Shown here: one piece after another, positions 35,281-47,041 of the stretch
Layout: every line of letters starts with the position of its first letter
Position numbering within the stretch: position 1 is the stretch's first letter
NCBI RefSeq assembly: GCF_030272615.1
Contig: NC_081410.1
Coordinates: forward strand, 284,145,957 to 284,209,956
Reading direction: 5' to 3'
From: Cryptomeria japonica
Lineage: Eukaryota; Streptophyta; Pinopsida; Cupressales; Cupressaceae
Length of the DNA stretch: 64,000 nt
Position numbers and translations under genes: made by a program
Notes under the pieces: generated by a model
Told to the model about the DNA's origin: nothing
What the model saw: only the letters and a program-made list of their open reading frames with translations
Databases searched by the model: none

Positions 35281-37064
35281 CTAAAATTATCATTTTTGGC
35301 CTCTCAAGCTTCAACAAAACTTCATCTCTGTCGGATCTTGATTCAGAATGTTGTACGAGTTGATTTTCCAACTTGTACAAACTTCCTTTTAGGCTAGGAC
35401 AAAACCTAATCCTAACTCATACCAGGTGAATTATGTGTCATACGAGCTCATTTACCTTGTCGTACGAGACTTAAATCTATGTCGTACGAATTTCAGACTA
35501 AACATATTCTGACTCGTATTAGCTTGTTTCTGTGTTGTACAAGCCTATTTTGGTTTGTGTCTGAGATCTAAATTTGTGTCGTACGAGTATTTGCCTCTGG
35601 GATTTTAAAATAAACTACATTTTAGGGTTTTCTATTTTTAATCCGAGCTTTACTAATGCTAACCCTGACTTGTTTGTGAGATTTTTGGCAGCTTAACTCT
35701 TTTCTGTAGGATGATTGACAAAGATACGCTTGTCAAAGACCAAATTCAAAACACATCAATGACTACTAATGGATCTATTTTGTAGGTTGCCTAAAAGAAC
35801 TCAGCAAAACTTTGTATATTCCTTAAAGTTTTTTTAGGCACACTTATCTTTTGCTAAAGAAATGAACAATCATGTATTTTGTGTCTTTGATGATAGGTGA
35901 GTATGCTCTCACCTTTCTCAGGTGATCAGAAAGCTAGACTCATCTTTTACTTTTACTAGTACATTTGTTTAGCAGGCCTGCCCTCTCGAGGAGTTAATAA
36001 CTCTTAAAGCCATTATGGTCGGTGTGAGGGGAACAACCTAAGTGGGAACAGCTAATGCCAAGTAATCCAACCCACTATAAAATAAATGTGATTTGATGAA
36101 AATCAAGTCAATGACAGTGCTCAAGAATAGCTCTCCTTCGTACCTTCGGGTATAGGAAACCTTGGTTTTCAAGACGCTACCCGAATGGATCCCTTACTAG
36201 TTCTGATTAAATTAGAAGCTACCCGATTCACCTCCGAAAGCATGATATTCTTTGTGCAAGAGAGATAGTAACTCTCCTAAGATACATGCCATATTGTGCC
36301 CCCATTAGCATTTGGAATCGGATAATATAATGTTGAGAATCCATTGTGTGAGACTCAGCGGTCATATTCTGATTAGCTATTGGGTGTGTACCTAAGCTTG
36401 CAAGAAAAAGTTTTCTCTCCTCAACCAACTTCCTTAGGGTTTAGCATGCTTGGAGTCACTTATCACATCATGTGTTTGCTATGTATTCATCTCTAAATTG
36501 AAAAAATAAGACATCTAAAATGGGAAAACATAAGAAAAACACCAAAAATCACTAATCAAATTCGACAAAACAAACATATTTTTCATTGTCCTGTTCTCTA
36601 TCGTACGAGTCAGGTGATTTGTCGTACAGGGGTTCTATTTTATCATATGGTTCAAAAAATATTGTCGTACGAGTCTCTTCTCTTTCAAAGGAAATTTTTG
36701 ATTTGTCATTTGGTGTTGTATCTTTTATCGTATGGTTCATGAAGTATTGTCATATGAGTCTCTGTGTTTATCAGTCTAGAGCTATCGATTTGCATATCTT
36801 TTTTAGGTCTGTCATTTTGCTTGATCAGTGTGCAGTAATCACAAACACCTATTATATGTTATTTTGTTCTTAAATTGTCTTCTTGGTTTTCTTGGTCAAG
36901 TTATCATCCATCAAAATCAGACTTTAGAACATAAACACCTCAATATTTTCAAGTGCTATCCCTCAACAAGTTCAAGATCTAAACATCTCAAAGTGCATTA
37001 TCACCCTCTTTGATAAACTGATCACTCAAACATAGTTTCTCATCAAGATCTATCATCCTTTATC
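35281..37064 (+). other. Element G leader with scattered GTCGTACGAG words
   Basis: No coding frame that I recognise. Variants of GTCGTACGAG recur about ten times in two groups, 35350-35600 and 36595-36765. Between them lies a non-repetitive stretch (35620-36590). The gag core expected here in a gypsy element was not seen. Confidence 0.55.
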
Positions 37065-38300
37065 ATGAAACTGAAACATTTGGTCAAGATAATCTTGTCC
37101 CACGTCGTAAGATATATCGCTCCTATTGGACTTGATTTTTCTCAAATCATCATCATTGCACTCTTAAACCGAAGATCGGAAAACTTACAAACCTTCAAAC
37201 ACTTGAATCATCTTTTCATGTCCTATCATTCTAGCATATTTACATTAACAGTTGATCACTTACCAAAACAACTTTTGGACAATCAAACCCTTGAAACGGA
37301 AAGAGAAACATTTGAAATAGTTGAAAATTATATCAACATGACATACCAAAGAAAAACACAAGAAAAAGACATGACAAACCAACATATCAAAGCAATCAAA
37401 CAAGTCCAAAATCAAAATCCAACTATGTTAAAACCTCACAAGAATTCAAATGCATCTCCAAAGAAAAGTGGCTCTTTTATGCAACTCTTAAAAATGCCCC
37501 TAAAGGATTTGGCTAAAGAAGATCAAAATCATGCACCTATGTCTAGCAATGGCTCAAACCCCCATAAACAAATTGATTCTCCAAAGGCATTTATTCCTAC
37601 ACCTCTTGAAAGCTTGCAAGAATCTTCCATAGCATCATCACCAAAGAATACATCCAAAGATGAAGTTCACCAAGGGATATCCATAATTGTTGTCAAACCT
37701 ATTTCAGAGGATCCTAGTCAAAGCTCATCTCCTTCATATCTAAGCATTAATTCAATGCAGCATCCCCATAACACTCTCTTTCAAATTGAAGTCATCATTC
37801 ATAGAATGCTTGTTAAATGAGTCCTAATAGATGGGGAAGCTGGCTTGAACATTTTCTCTTTGAGTCTTGTCTATCATCTAGGATATTTAGAAGATGCAGT
37901 TGATCCCAGGAAAAAGATAAAAATCAAAGCCTATGGTGAAGAAGAGAATTCCTCTAAAGGAATTGTGGTATTACCCCTCAGAGTAGGACCTTTGTAGAAA
38001 GACACACATGCCAAGTTCTAGACGTTGACCTACCATACAACATACTCTTGGGAAGACCATGGATACAGGACATACAAGCTATTACATCAACATGTCATCA
38101 ATACTTAAAATTTGCATACAATGGACAGAAAATCACAATATCAGTAGACTCAAATCCATTGCAGTGTTGTAATAATTTGAAATCAACTCAAAAGGTCATA
38201 GTTTCACATAATAGAGAGGCAACATCTTCAAGCACACAATCCAAGGAACAATCATTTGCATCAATTTTGTCAAGCATGGAAAAACAAATGTAGCTAAAAG
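37065..38300 (+). pseudogene. Element G protease region
   Basis: An open frame from 37065 (251 codons, Ser/Pro/Lys/Gln-rich, nothing recognised in its first 220 residues) ends in TGA. The same frame then reads a retroviral-type aspartic protease: VLIDGEAGLNIFSLSLVYHL, with Asp-Gly-Glu in place of Asp-Gly-Gly or Asp-Ser-Gly. It continues through DPRKKIKIKAYGEE and GIVVLPLRVGPL. A frameshift near 38015 moves it to the frame of LPYNILLGRPWIQDI and FAYNGQKITI (to 38293). Stops and the shift make it inactive. Confidence 0.75.
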
Positions 38301-38758
38301 ATCGAGGGAATGAAGAATATTTTCTATCATGGAAAAACAAGCAAGAGCAACTTCAAGTTGAAAGGGAAGAAGAAGATGTAGAAGTCGATGTAGTTCACAC
38401 GTATGCAGGACAAATGTTAGGAACTATCCCACTTGAATCAGAATCACATTCGACTGACATGGACTTAACCAAGGATGATCAGGAGTTTCTTACACGAGGT
38501 CATTCTGATGAGAGTACCATTCTAGACATCGAAATACATATTGAAAGCTACATCTCTATCATGACCCCAAATATCTTTGACATAATTCAATATGAGGACC
38601 CTTTATCCTTAATCCCTCCTGAACCTATGGACTAGGAAAATGAAGGACATACTGCCATTGATACCTTTCCTAATGACCAGGCCATATCCTTATATCTTAA
38701 TGAAATAAAACCCACAACAAATTTCACTAGGGATTCCGCTAACGTATCTTCAAGTTAA
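38301..38758 (+). other. Element G linker, protease to pre-RT
   Basis: Acidic, Glu/Asp/Ser-rich translation in broken frames (for example 38414-38635). It is probably the linker of the original polyprotein. No domain seen. Confidence 0.4.
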
Positions 38759-39181
38759 GTGGGTGTCAAATCTCCTAGTCGCAAAAGTGAAAATCAAGAA
38801 AACAATATAAGCTATAATCCTGAAAACCATTTATTGGCATCATTAGACCAGGAAAAAGTAAAAATAAAGGATGAATCTAACGATGAAAACCTCCTTGAGG
38901 TGCCAGAAGATGGGAGATTTGACACCTTACCTAAATTTTATCAAGAAAGGTCATCCATTTTGATAGAACCAGTAGAGGCAGTTATCATTGGCATAACTGA
39001 TCTATATCTAGCAACTTCTCTAGCAGAATTAACAAGGCAAAAATATTTGAAACTCTTCAAAAGAAGGCAAATCAATTTTACCTGGTCATATACAGATATT
39101 TCAAGGATTGATCCATATCTTACAATACATCACCCAAATATCAGTCTAGGAGAAGACATCATACACAACACGGATCATGAG
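38759..39181 (+). pseudogene. Element G pre-RT block
   Basis: Open stretch of about 140 codons ending at the TAG at 39182-39184. FDTLPKFYQERSSILIEP and, later, RQINFTWSYTDI match the segment that lies just before reverse transcriptase in plant gypsy elements. It stops where the palm of reverse transcriptase should begin. Confidence 0.65.
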
Positions 39182-39184
39182 TAG

Positions 39185-39540
39185 GTATTCTATTCATCAC
39201 ACCACAAGGTCATACAATTCCAAAAGCATACAAATTAAGCTTTCCATGCACCAACAACACAACACAATATGAAGCTTTGGTTACAGGTATCAAAATGGCT
39301 ATAGAATGGAATATTACATAACTTCAAGTATTTGGAGACTCTCAGCTTGTCATTAATCAAATTAATGATGATTATCAAACAAAGGATGAAAAGCTAATGC
39401 CTTATAAAAAGATGGTTGATGATACCAAGAAGTACTTTGTAGAAATAACTTTTTAGTAGATTCCAAGGAATGATAATAAAGTAGCAAACGTCATGGCTAC
39501 ACTTGCTTCTCTCCTTCAGACACAGGAAAATCAATAGCGT
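39185..39540 (+). pseudogene. Element G archaeal-type RNase H
   Basis: Directly after the pre-RT block: GILFITPQGHTIPKAYKL, YEALVTGIKMAIEWNIT, then FGDSQLVINQINDDYQTKDE and IPRNDNKVANVMATLASLL. These are the blocks of the RNase H (RVT_3 type) that follows reverse transcriptase in Tat-lineage gypsy elements. Stops occur at about 39321 and at a double stop near 39452. The catalytic Asp of the first strand is in the lost upstream part. Confidence 0.75.
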
Positions 39541-40723
39541 TATGAATTCCTGGTGGAAGAGTTGTTTTACCCCACCTATAATTGTGCTGATTCCCAAACC
39601 ATCTATCAACTTATTGGACATGATTCCTCCCACTGTGGCCAAACTTACACATACCTGAAAGATAACATCTTACCTTCTGACTTATCAAAAAATAAAAAGA
39701 CAAACTTTATTCCCCAATCCTCCCATTTTACTCTCATCATGGATACCCTATTTAAACGAGATCTAGATGGTACTCTTTTAAGATGTCTTGAACAAGAAGA
39801 ATATGAGAAGGCCTTACATGAAGTCCATAATGACATTTGTGGCACTCATTCAAGTGGTCATACCTTTTTGAAAAAACTCATACGCTTGGGCTACTATTGG
39901 CCTACTATAGAATGAGATTCTTTTTAGATAGCTAGAACATGCAAACAATGTCAGATCCATGGGAATTTGATTCATGCACCAACACAAGAACTTCATGCTT
40001 TGGCAACATCTTGGCCTTTTTGTTAATGGGGTCTTGATCTCATCAGAAAAATAAATCCTTCTTCATCTAATGGTCATAAATTCATCCTTGTAGCTACAAA
40101 ATATTTCACAAAATGGATTGAGGCAGTACCTCTCATAAATATCATAGGAAAACAAATTGTTGCATTTATCTTGAATTACATCATCTGTCCCTACGGATTA
40201 CCAATGACCATTATCACTGATAATGGGCGACCATTCAAGAATCAAGATGTACAAGAGCTATGTGAGAAATTCAAGATTAAACATAGATTCTCCACACCCT
40301 ACTAGCCATAGGGGAATCAAACAAAACTATTCTAAAAATCCTCAAAAAGACAGTGAATGATGCTAGAAAAGATTGGCATATCCAATTGAACCCTACTCTA
40401 TGGGCCTAACATACCAATATCAGCACACCAACAGGTGCCACACCTTTCTCTCTTGTTTATGGATCAGAAGTAATACCTTCTCTACAAGTATCATTAAAAG
40501 GTCTCATCCTAGATGAAGAACAATGAGTATCTAGACTACAAGAGTTAGAAATCCATGCAACCAGGAAGATCAAGAAAAGAAAGGAAAATTTGAACCAAAC
40601 CGATTAGGTCCATTTGTGATCACAACAATATTTGGATCAGGAGCATATCAGCTATCAACATAGGATGGAGATCAGCTTGAGGAACCAATCAATAGCATGC
40701 ATCTGAAGAGGTTCTATGTTTGA
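39541..40723 (+). pseudogene. Element G integrase
   Basis: The zinc-binding part reads HNDICGTHSSGHTFLKKL and CKQCQIHG (within 39553-39960). The core has DLIRKINPSSSNGHKF and ITDNGRPFKN, which hold the first two catalytic Asp residues. The region of the catalytic Glu (after RFSTPY, near 40300) is shifted and stopped. The end (EEPINSMHLKRFYV) stops at 40721-40723. It is inactive as read. Confidence 0.8.
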
Positions 40724-40724
40724 A

Positions 40725-40960
40725 AAAGCAAAAAAATCCAAAAACAGTGAAAAAGTAGAAAAATAAAAAACAATGAAAAAGCAAAAAAAATAAAAAATAG
40801 TGAAAAAGTAAAAAAAATCTAAAAACAATGAAAAAGCAGAAAAATAAAAAACAATGAAAAAGCAGAAAAATAAAAAAAAAGTGAAAAAGAATAAAAAATC
40901 AAAAACAGTGAAAAAGGAGAAAATCCAAAAAAAATCAAATATGAGAAAAAAGTACAATAA
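40725..40960 (+). repeat. A-rich tandem repeat after the element G integrase
   Basis: About ten imperfect copies of a 22-30-bp unit built on AACAGTGAAAAAGCAGAAAA. The run begins immediately after the integrase stop. Repeats in the 3' tail are known in Tat-type gypsy elements. Confidence 0.8.
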
Positions 40961-42501
40961 AAACATATGGTGAAAACCTTAAAAAACAAGCACTATCGGT
41001 TAGCTGGCTCTTCCATCTATTAGTTCATGCATCCTTCTGATTGCATTCATTTTCCATCAACGTTGTTCATATCCATCATAAAGCTTTTGTACATACACAG
41101 GCATCACAACTGCTCTCTCACCATGGTTTGGATAATTGGGTATATCATAACAAATTTGTTTCTAGGCTTGGGGCAAAATTCTGCACTTAGCTGGGGGCAA
41201 AACTTTGGATCAATTTTGAGCTTAATCAAACAAGTAGAACAAATGGTTAGATAGCTCTTATCAAGTAAAAATTGTGACATATCCAACATTGAACATGAGA
41301 TCAAACTATCAACCATCAAACTATCACAAAGTCAGTCTAAACACATGGATGATATATTTTGGATAATGATTTAATATGATTTTTTAGCTTTTATTTATAA
41401 TTGATTTTTTCTATCATGATTTCTGAGTGCCTCCAGGATGTCTTTGACTAGAGGAAGAAGGAAGGAACATGATATTTTTCTTGTCTGCTGTCTGAAAATT
41501 AATCATTATTATGTGCAAATTTGTCTCAGGACATGATCATCGGAGTATCATCGAAGAAATTTTTGATTTGCGTATTGAAATGATTAATACTACCTGTTTT
41601 ATGCAAGCAACACTTGGGTCATCTTGGTTCAATTATACCTCGATGCTTGTGCTAACTTGCCATATCAAAATCCAGGAAAGTAGTGCTCAGATGGTCATTG
41701 TTTAATTATACCATCGATGTTTGCACTCACTTCCCACATTTTAAAGAGCTCAATGATGACAAAAATGCAATAATCCAGTGACTGGTCCACTTGTAGCTTT
41801 GCATTTTCATTTGCATTTAGCTTGTATTTCATTCTTGCATGGGATCCTACATGCTCCTTTTATCCAAGGTTAAATATATTGTAGGAATCATCAAGGTATC
41901 ATCACAAGTGTATACACAATCAGAATGGTGACTCATATATCTCTAGATATTATCGACCCAACAAAAATCTTATTCTACCCTCTCATCTAAACCAACATCA
42001 GCATATCTAAATCTTACTGCAACTTGATATCAACAAACTGCCAGTTCTTTATCCAATCAATCTTATCAATTCTATCAATCAATCACATCTAAATTGATTC
42101 TCTCATGTCTTATACAGGATGTATCTTTCCTGAAACCAGATGTTCTGATCATGTCTTATACAGGATATATCATTCCTAAAACTAGATGCTTTGATCATCT
42201 TTGTCTTACACAGGAGGTGTCATTCTTGAAACCAGACTGAATCTCGATCTTATCAATCATCAAGAACCACATCACCGTGATCATAGAACTCGCACTTTCA
42301 TCAACCACAGTTGCAAAAATCAAATCATTTCTAATCAGGAAATCAATTTCACAAAAATCCAAAAACCCCAAAGATCAATTATCTCAATTGATCTCCAGAG
42401 GGGGCATCATCGTATCGCAATCAAGAGCTGGGGCATCCTATAGAACCAACATCATCATCAAAATGAGATTATTCTTTGAATCAATGCATCATCACACCTC
42501 G
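40961..42501 (+). other. Element G 3' untranslated tail
   Basis: No coding frame of note. Two GGGGCAAAA words (41167-41178 and 41191-41202) resemble the polypurine tract. Two copies of a roughly 70-bp segment lie at 41630-41760, and three copies of a 46-50-bp unit (starting GTCTTATACAGG) lie at 42107, 42153 and 42203. Confidence 0.6.
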
Positions 42502-42519
42502 CTTCAAAGAGGGGCAAAA
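42502..42519 (+). other. Element G polypurine tract
   Basis: TTCAAAGAGGGGCAAAA directly before the 3' LTR start TGTATAC. A near-identical tract in opposite orientation stands at 58508-58525. Confidence 0.75.
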
Positions 42520-43557
42520 TGTATACATCTAAAAATGGTTTGAAGATAATTAATTAAATAAGTAATTATTTAATTAATCCCCCTTCCCAATTTAATTGAA
42601 TTCACTAAGTAATTTAATTAAATTCCCCCTTTCATCTACTTATTAATACATTTAAGGATTTATTTAATAGGTTCATTTCATAATCCCCTTTAATTAATTA
42701 ATTCAAATTAATTATTTTCTCTCATCAAATTCATTTCTTCTAAATCCCATAATTAATTAAAACAAATCAATTTATGAGTTGTTGATATTAATTAGCCTTT
42801 TCCTATTATTTGAATTTTTAAATTCAAATTCTCCTAACTTCTAACCACATGTCCCCTTTCCTTGAGCACTTTTCCCTCTCATGAGTAAAGCTTTGTGACA
42901 CTTGTCACTAAATGTTCCCTTTCATCCAACCTCTTCTAGAAGCCTCTTGACACTTTTCACCATGGAGATGAAATTGTCCCAATTCATCCAGCCTCTTCTC
43001 CTACCAACCTCCAAATGTTCCCTTTAATCCAACCTCTTTGCCAACCTCCTCCAATTTAACCATTGATATCTTCAGACTTAATCTTGACCATTGATTCCTG
43101 CCACCTCACCCCTAGCCTTGGAAATCCTATAAATAAACCCCATTTTGGAATTCAAAGCATCCCAAATCCCATCTCATTTGCATTCAAGAATTGTTACTAT
43201 AGGCATCTAGCATCTAGTTTATCATTTTAGCATTGTTATCATGTTCAATTTTAGCTTAATTGCATATTCATTCTAGTCCATTTTCTAGAATAATCATGAA
43301 ATCATGTAGTTTAATTATGCCATCATTTCTAGCTTATGCATATTCATCATTTAAATCCTCCATTTAAGTGTAGTCAAGTCACTGGAATTTGCCCGATCAG
43401 ATCTAAGAGCAAAATTCATACTCGTATTTACTAGGAGGCGATAGATCGCTTAGCTATGGTTTTATCTTTCTTTGTTTTAAATTCATTAATCATGCTTGTA
43501 ATGATATATTGAGTGTTTTGTGTTACAGGAACATGTATACACTTCATAGGCACAAAA
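42520..43557 (+). repeat. Element G 3' LTR
   Basis: Same length as the 5' LTR (1038 bp). It starts TGTATACATC and ends GGCACAAAA, where the partner has GGCATGACA. TATAAATA lies at 43128-43135. It is followed by the target duplication CTTTT. Confidence 0.92.
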
Positions 43558-43562
43558 CTTTT

Positions 43563-44482
43563 CAATCTAGTTTAATTCTTCTTCCAATGCTTTAACCCAA
43601 TTTTCATCTTTGCATGCTTCATCACATCTTTAGGTTCAATCTTAGAAATAAAGCAATACTCTTCGAAAATTCTTCTTCTAGTCATCAAACCTTTATTCTT
43701 ATCTCCTATGATCTGATTTTCCAAATGATTCAATCTCACATACTTGGGAGTCTTAGGATTTTCTTGATTTTGAGACTCTTGAGCTCTTTCTTCTGCACTA
43801 GTACCTTCTCCTTCAATCTTAGGGTTTTATGGAACAATCTAAATTTGATTCTAGGTCTGCACTTGCTTTCTTTCATCTAAACTAACATCCTACTCATCTA
43901 AATCATATATGCAAGATCTGATATGTTTCACATTGCTTTCATCAACCTTCACATTAGCAATTTCAACTATCTTTCTCAATGTCTTATTTTAACACTATTA
44001 GGCCTTGCTCTCAGTAGAATAACCAAGAAAGATTCCTTCATCACATCTAGAATCAAAATTCCCTAGATCTTCATCTCTTCTAATATAGCATTTACTTCCA
44101 ATTTTTTTGAACTATCTAACTGTAGGAACATGACCAAACCATAACTCATAAGGAGTCTTACCGATATTACCTTTGATATGCACTCGATTAAGAGTGTATA
44201 TAGCAGTACTCACAACTTCCCTCCAATAGATATGCGAAACATTTCCTTCAATCATCATGGTTCTAGAAGCTTCCTGAATTATTCTATTATTTCCCTCCAC
44301 AACACCATTTTGCTAAGGGGTTCTAGGTACAGATAATTGTCTCTTCACTCCTTGCTCTTCACAAAAATACATTGAACTCATCAAAAGTAAATTTGCCACC
44401 TCTATGAAATCTCAGACACTTCAGCTTCAGTCCAATCTCAGTCTAAACCATGGCTTTGAAAATCTTGGACTTCTACAAGGCT
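43563..44482 (-). pseudogene. Element M integrase C-terminal half
   Basis: Minus strand, from KALXKSKIFKAMV beside the P1 insertion, through LKLKCLRFHRGG, QEASRTMMIEGNV and YWREVVSTAIYTLNR (within 44112-44300), then DEGIFLGYSTESKA and the acidic hinge. It ends at KALEEEL by the G insertion. Stops are scattered throughout. It continues directly into the RT part at 34217 once G is removed. Confidence 0.8.
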
Positions 44483-44487
44483 TTAGA

Positions 44488-46011
44488 TGTTGGCATTATA
44501 ATAGACAAGGAGAGATTATTGGCATTTCAATAAGGATATTGAGAAGGTTGTTGATGATTATGGATATAATTTATTAAGGATGTTTACTGTCTTAATATTA
44601 TTATTTTGTCATTGATGTCAAAAAATTGATTTTCTAATTCAGTATGATGTTGCCATATCTTAAGAAGTATGATTTGATGAGTATAAAGATGTCGATAAAA
44701 GACACAGACATAATGTGATGAATAAGGGGAGGAATAAGTTATTCAATGGGCAACTATTACCGAGTTAGACAATGATGAGATCATGATGTTTAGATTGCTT
44801 TGATATCCTACATATGTTATTGATTGTAAGGTTAATACTATACTATATTACTGAGCAAACAACCTAGTTGGTAAACCCTAAGGAACCAAGTCGGTAAACC
44901 CTAAGGTTATCGCTATCGATTAATGAAGGCAGAATATCTACCGAGTGAAGTTTAGTATTTACCGAGTTGCAACTGAGTAGTAACAGAATGCATTGAATGA
45001 ATATAAACATTAGTTAATGAAGGAAGCTGATGAACTCGAACTGATTAAATGATTGGTATGTCATGCATAAAGTTTGTTAAAGAATCTATGGTAAAGGAAA
45101 ATCGATAGGAAAATCTACAGCTCAGACTAAACCGCAATACCCTAGCACAAGTTCCAAGAAATGTATGCATGTTCCAAGGTGGGGTAAAACATTTTTAGAT
45201 TGAAGGATACATTGAACCTAGTCAAAGTTTGAAGATCTGATGGCTATGATTGATCATGGGAAATGTGATCAAGGAGATTAAGCGGCTAGCAAATTGCTTA
45301 TAAATAAGGAACTGTTGATAAACAATGTATGTGGGCAAGTGTATGCACAAGGATGCTACATAGTGATTATCGAGCACTGAAGCTTGAAGACCTATTTGAA
45401 TAACAGAGTATAGATACCAGCAGATGGACAAGACAAAGTTCTATGTCTAGATTGTAATGAGCAAATAAGAATCTGCTTTCGCATTTTAGATCTAAAGTTG
45501 CAGATAGATTTTTATTATTGTTATTTTGTAAAGTGACAGAAAATCTCTTGACTGAGTGGACTTAACAGTCTTATTTGTATAACCCTCTAGCAAGGTGACA
45601 TTCTGATTGAGTGTTTGAAATCCTTTAACAAGGTCACTTCTAACAAGGTGAAGATCCTAACAGATCTGAGGGAAATCCCTTAATCGGGTCAAATCTAGCA
45701 ATGTGTTTGTAATATTTAGCAGGATTTGCTTTTAACCAAGCATACTCTAGAAGAGTATATTTCTTAGTGGGTCTAAAATCCCATAGTGGGTTTTCCCTAT
45801 TTGGGTTTCCACGTTAAATCTAGTGTTATGAGTTTTATGATGTTTATATGCTTTTGAGTTTGCATGTTTAGTAGTTTTGGTTATATTACTGAAGTATATG
45901 TTATCGAGGTTGAATCTATTGTTTTTATGGAAGATTAAGGTTGTATGATTCACCCTCATCTCATCTTATTAGCTTGGCATATGTACTTAACTTTAAGTAC
46001 CAGAACTATCA
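44488..46011 (+). repeat. Element P1 5' LTR
   Basis: Starts TGTTGGCATTATAATAGACA and ends GAACTATCA, 1524 bp. TATAAATA at 45299-45306 is the likely promoter. Confidence 0.92.
45299..45306 (+). promoter_or_regulatory. TATA box in element P1 5' LTR
   Basis: TATAAATA in the context GCTTATAAATAAGGAACTG. P3 keeps the same box near 61913; the P1 3' LTR has TATAGATA there. Function is inferred. Confidence 0.6.
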
Positions 46012-46026
46012 ATTGGTATCAGAGCA
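46012..46026 (+). other. Element P1 primer-binding site
   Basis: ATTGGTATCAGAGCA directly after the LTR, complementary to the 3' end of initiator methionine tRNA. Confidence 0.85.
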
Positions 46027-46075
46027 TTGGACTCTGGAAGAAATGTTTAAAGGTAGTTGAGGAAAAGATCCAAAG

Positions 46076-47041
46076 ATGTATAAGAGGGATGTACCGAAGC
46101 TGAACAAGTCAAGTTTCTCTACATGGCAGAAAAGGATGAAGCTGCACCTATCAGGAGTTGGAGAATATGTTGTATACTATCTGGAGAATGATTTCATTAC
46201 ATCGAGCACCTATCCATTGACAATGGAAGAGATAAAGGAAAAGCAAGAACATATCCAAGCAATGATTGAAATAACATCTACATTGACTGACTCAGAGTTT
46301 AATGATCTAGAAGGTTGCAATGATGCAAAGGCAATGTGGGACAAGCTCATATCTGTGTATGGTGGTGATGAACATGTTCAAAGAGCAAAAGTGGATAGTC
46401 TAAGAGGACAACTTGAATCTATGAGGATGAATGAAGGTGAGAACATAACCCAGTACAGTACAAGACTAAAGGAGATTGTCAATCAAATTAAAGGAGCAGG
46501 TGGAACTATTGAAGAAAAGGATATAACAAGTAAGTTGTTAAGAACCCTTCTACCATCTTATGCAATCCGATTCTCTGCAATTAATGAATTCAGGTCTATA
46601 CCCAATATGCCAGTTTCTTTAGATGCTACTACTGGTAAGCTACATGCATTTGAGTTAAGTAATTTTGATAATAGTGGATCATCGGTAAATAAAGTTGAAT
46701 CTGCATTTAGTTCTTTTCATATTGGTGAATTTGATGATTACAATGATAGAATGAGTAAATACAGTAAAGGGGATCATAGTGGAGCAAGTGAAAGATTTCA
46801 CAAAAACATGGAAGAAGTACACAAACTGTATGAGGAAATCAGAAAGCAAGAAGAGTTTGAAGCACTATTAGCCAAAAGGTTACTGAGAGGCAAAGGTAAC
46901 TATAAAGGAAAACTACCTTTGAAATGTTTCAATTGTGATAAGATAGGACATATGTCTTCTAACTGTCCCGACAAAGATTCTACTGAAAAGAGAGATTACC
47001 AAGATGATAGACAGAAATATAATCATTACAAAGGACACTGA
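46076..47041 (+). pseudogene. Element P1 gag
   Basis: Open frame of 321 codons from ATG 46076. The N terminus PKLNKSSFSTWQKRMKLHL is the usual copia gag start. The UBN2 helical core spans about residues 50-200. One zinc knuckle, CFNCDKIGHMSSNC, begins at residue 284. It stops at a TGA (47039-47041) where P3 has CGA, so the frame was once continuous with protease. Gag forms the particle and binds the RNA. Confidence 0.88.

Larger units (their letters stand above)
34223..43557 (+). mobile_element. Ty3/gypsy element G, reverse transcriptase deleted
   Basis: A 9335-bp plus-strand gypsy element with two 1038-bp LTRs, a perfect 5-bp target duplication, a primer site at 35261 and a polypurine tract at 42502-42519. 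Order: long leader, protease relic, a short pre-RT block, then directly an archaeal-type RNase H and the integrase, then a 1.8-kb tail with tandem repeats. The RNase H type and repeat-rich 3' tail point to the Tat lineage. The reverse transcriptase and the usual first RNase H are absent, and no gag core was seen. By eye the LTRs differ at about 6% over the first 350 bp. Confidence 0.87.

Noticed and set aside
40655-40966. Minus-strand Phe-rich frame of 103 codons
   Set aside because: It is produced by the A-rich tandem repeat read backwards.
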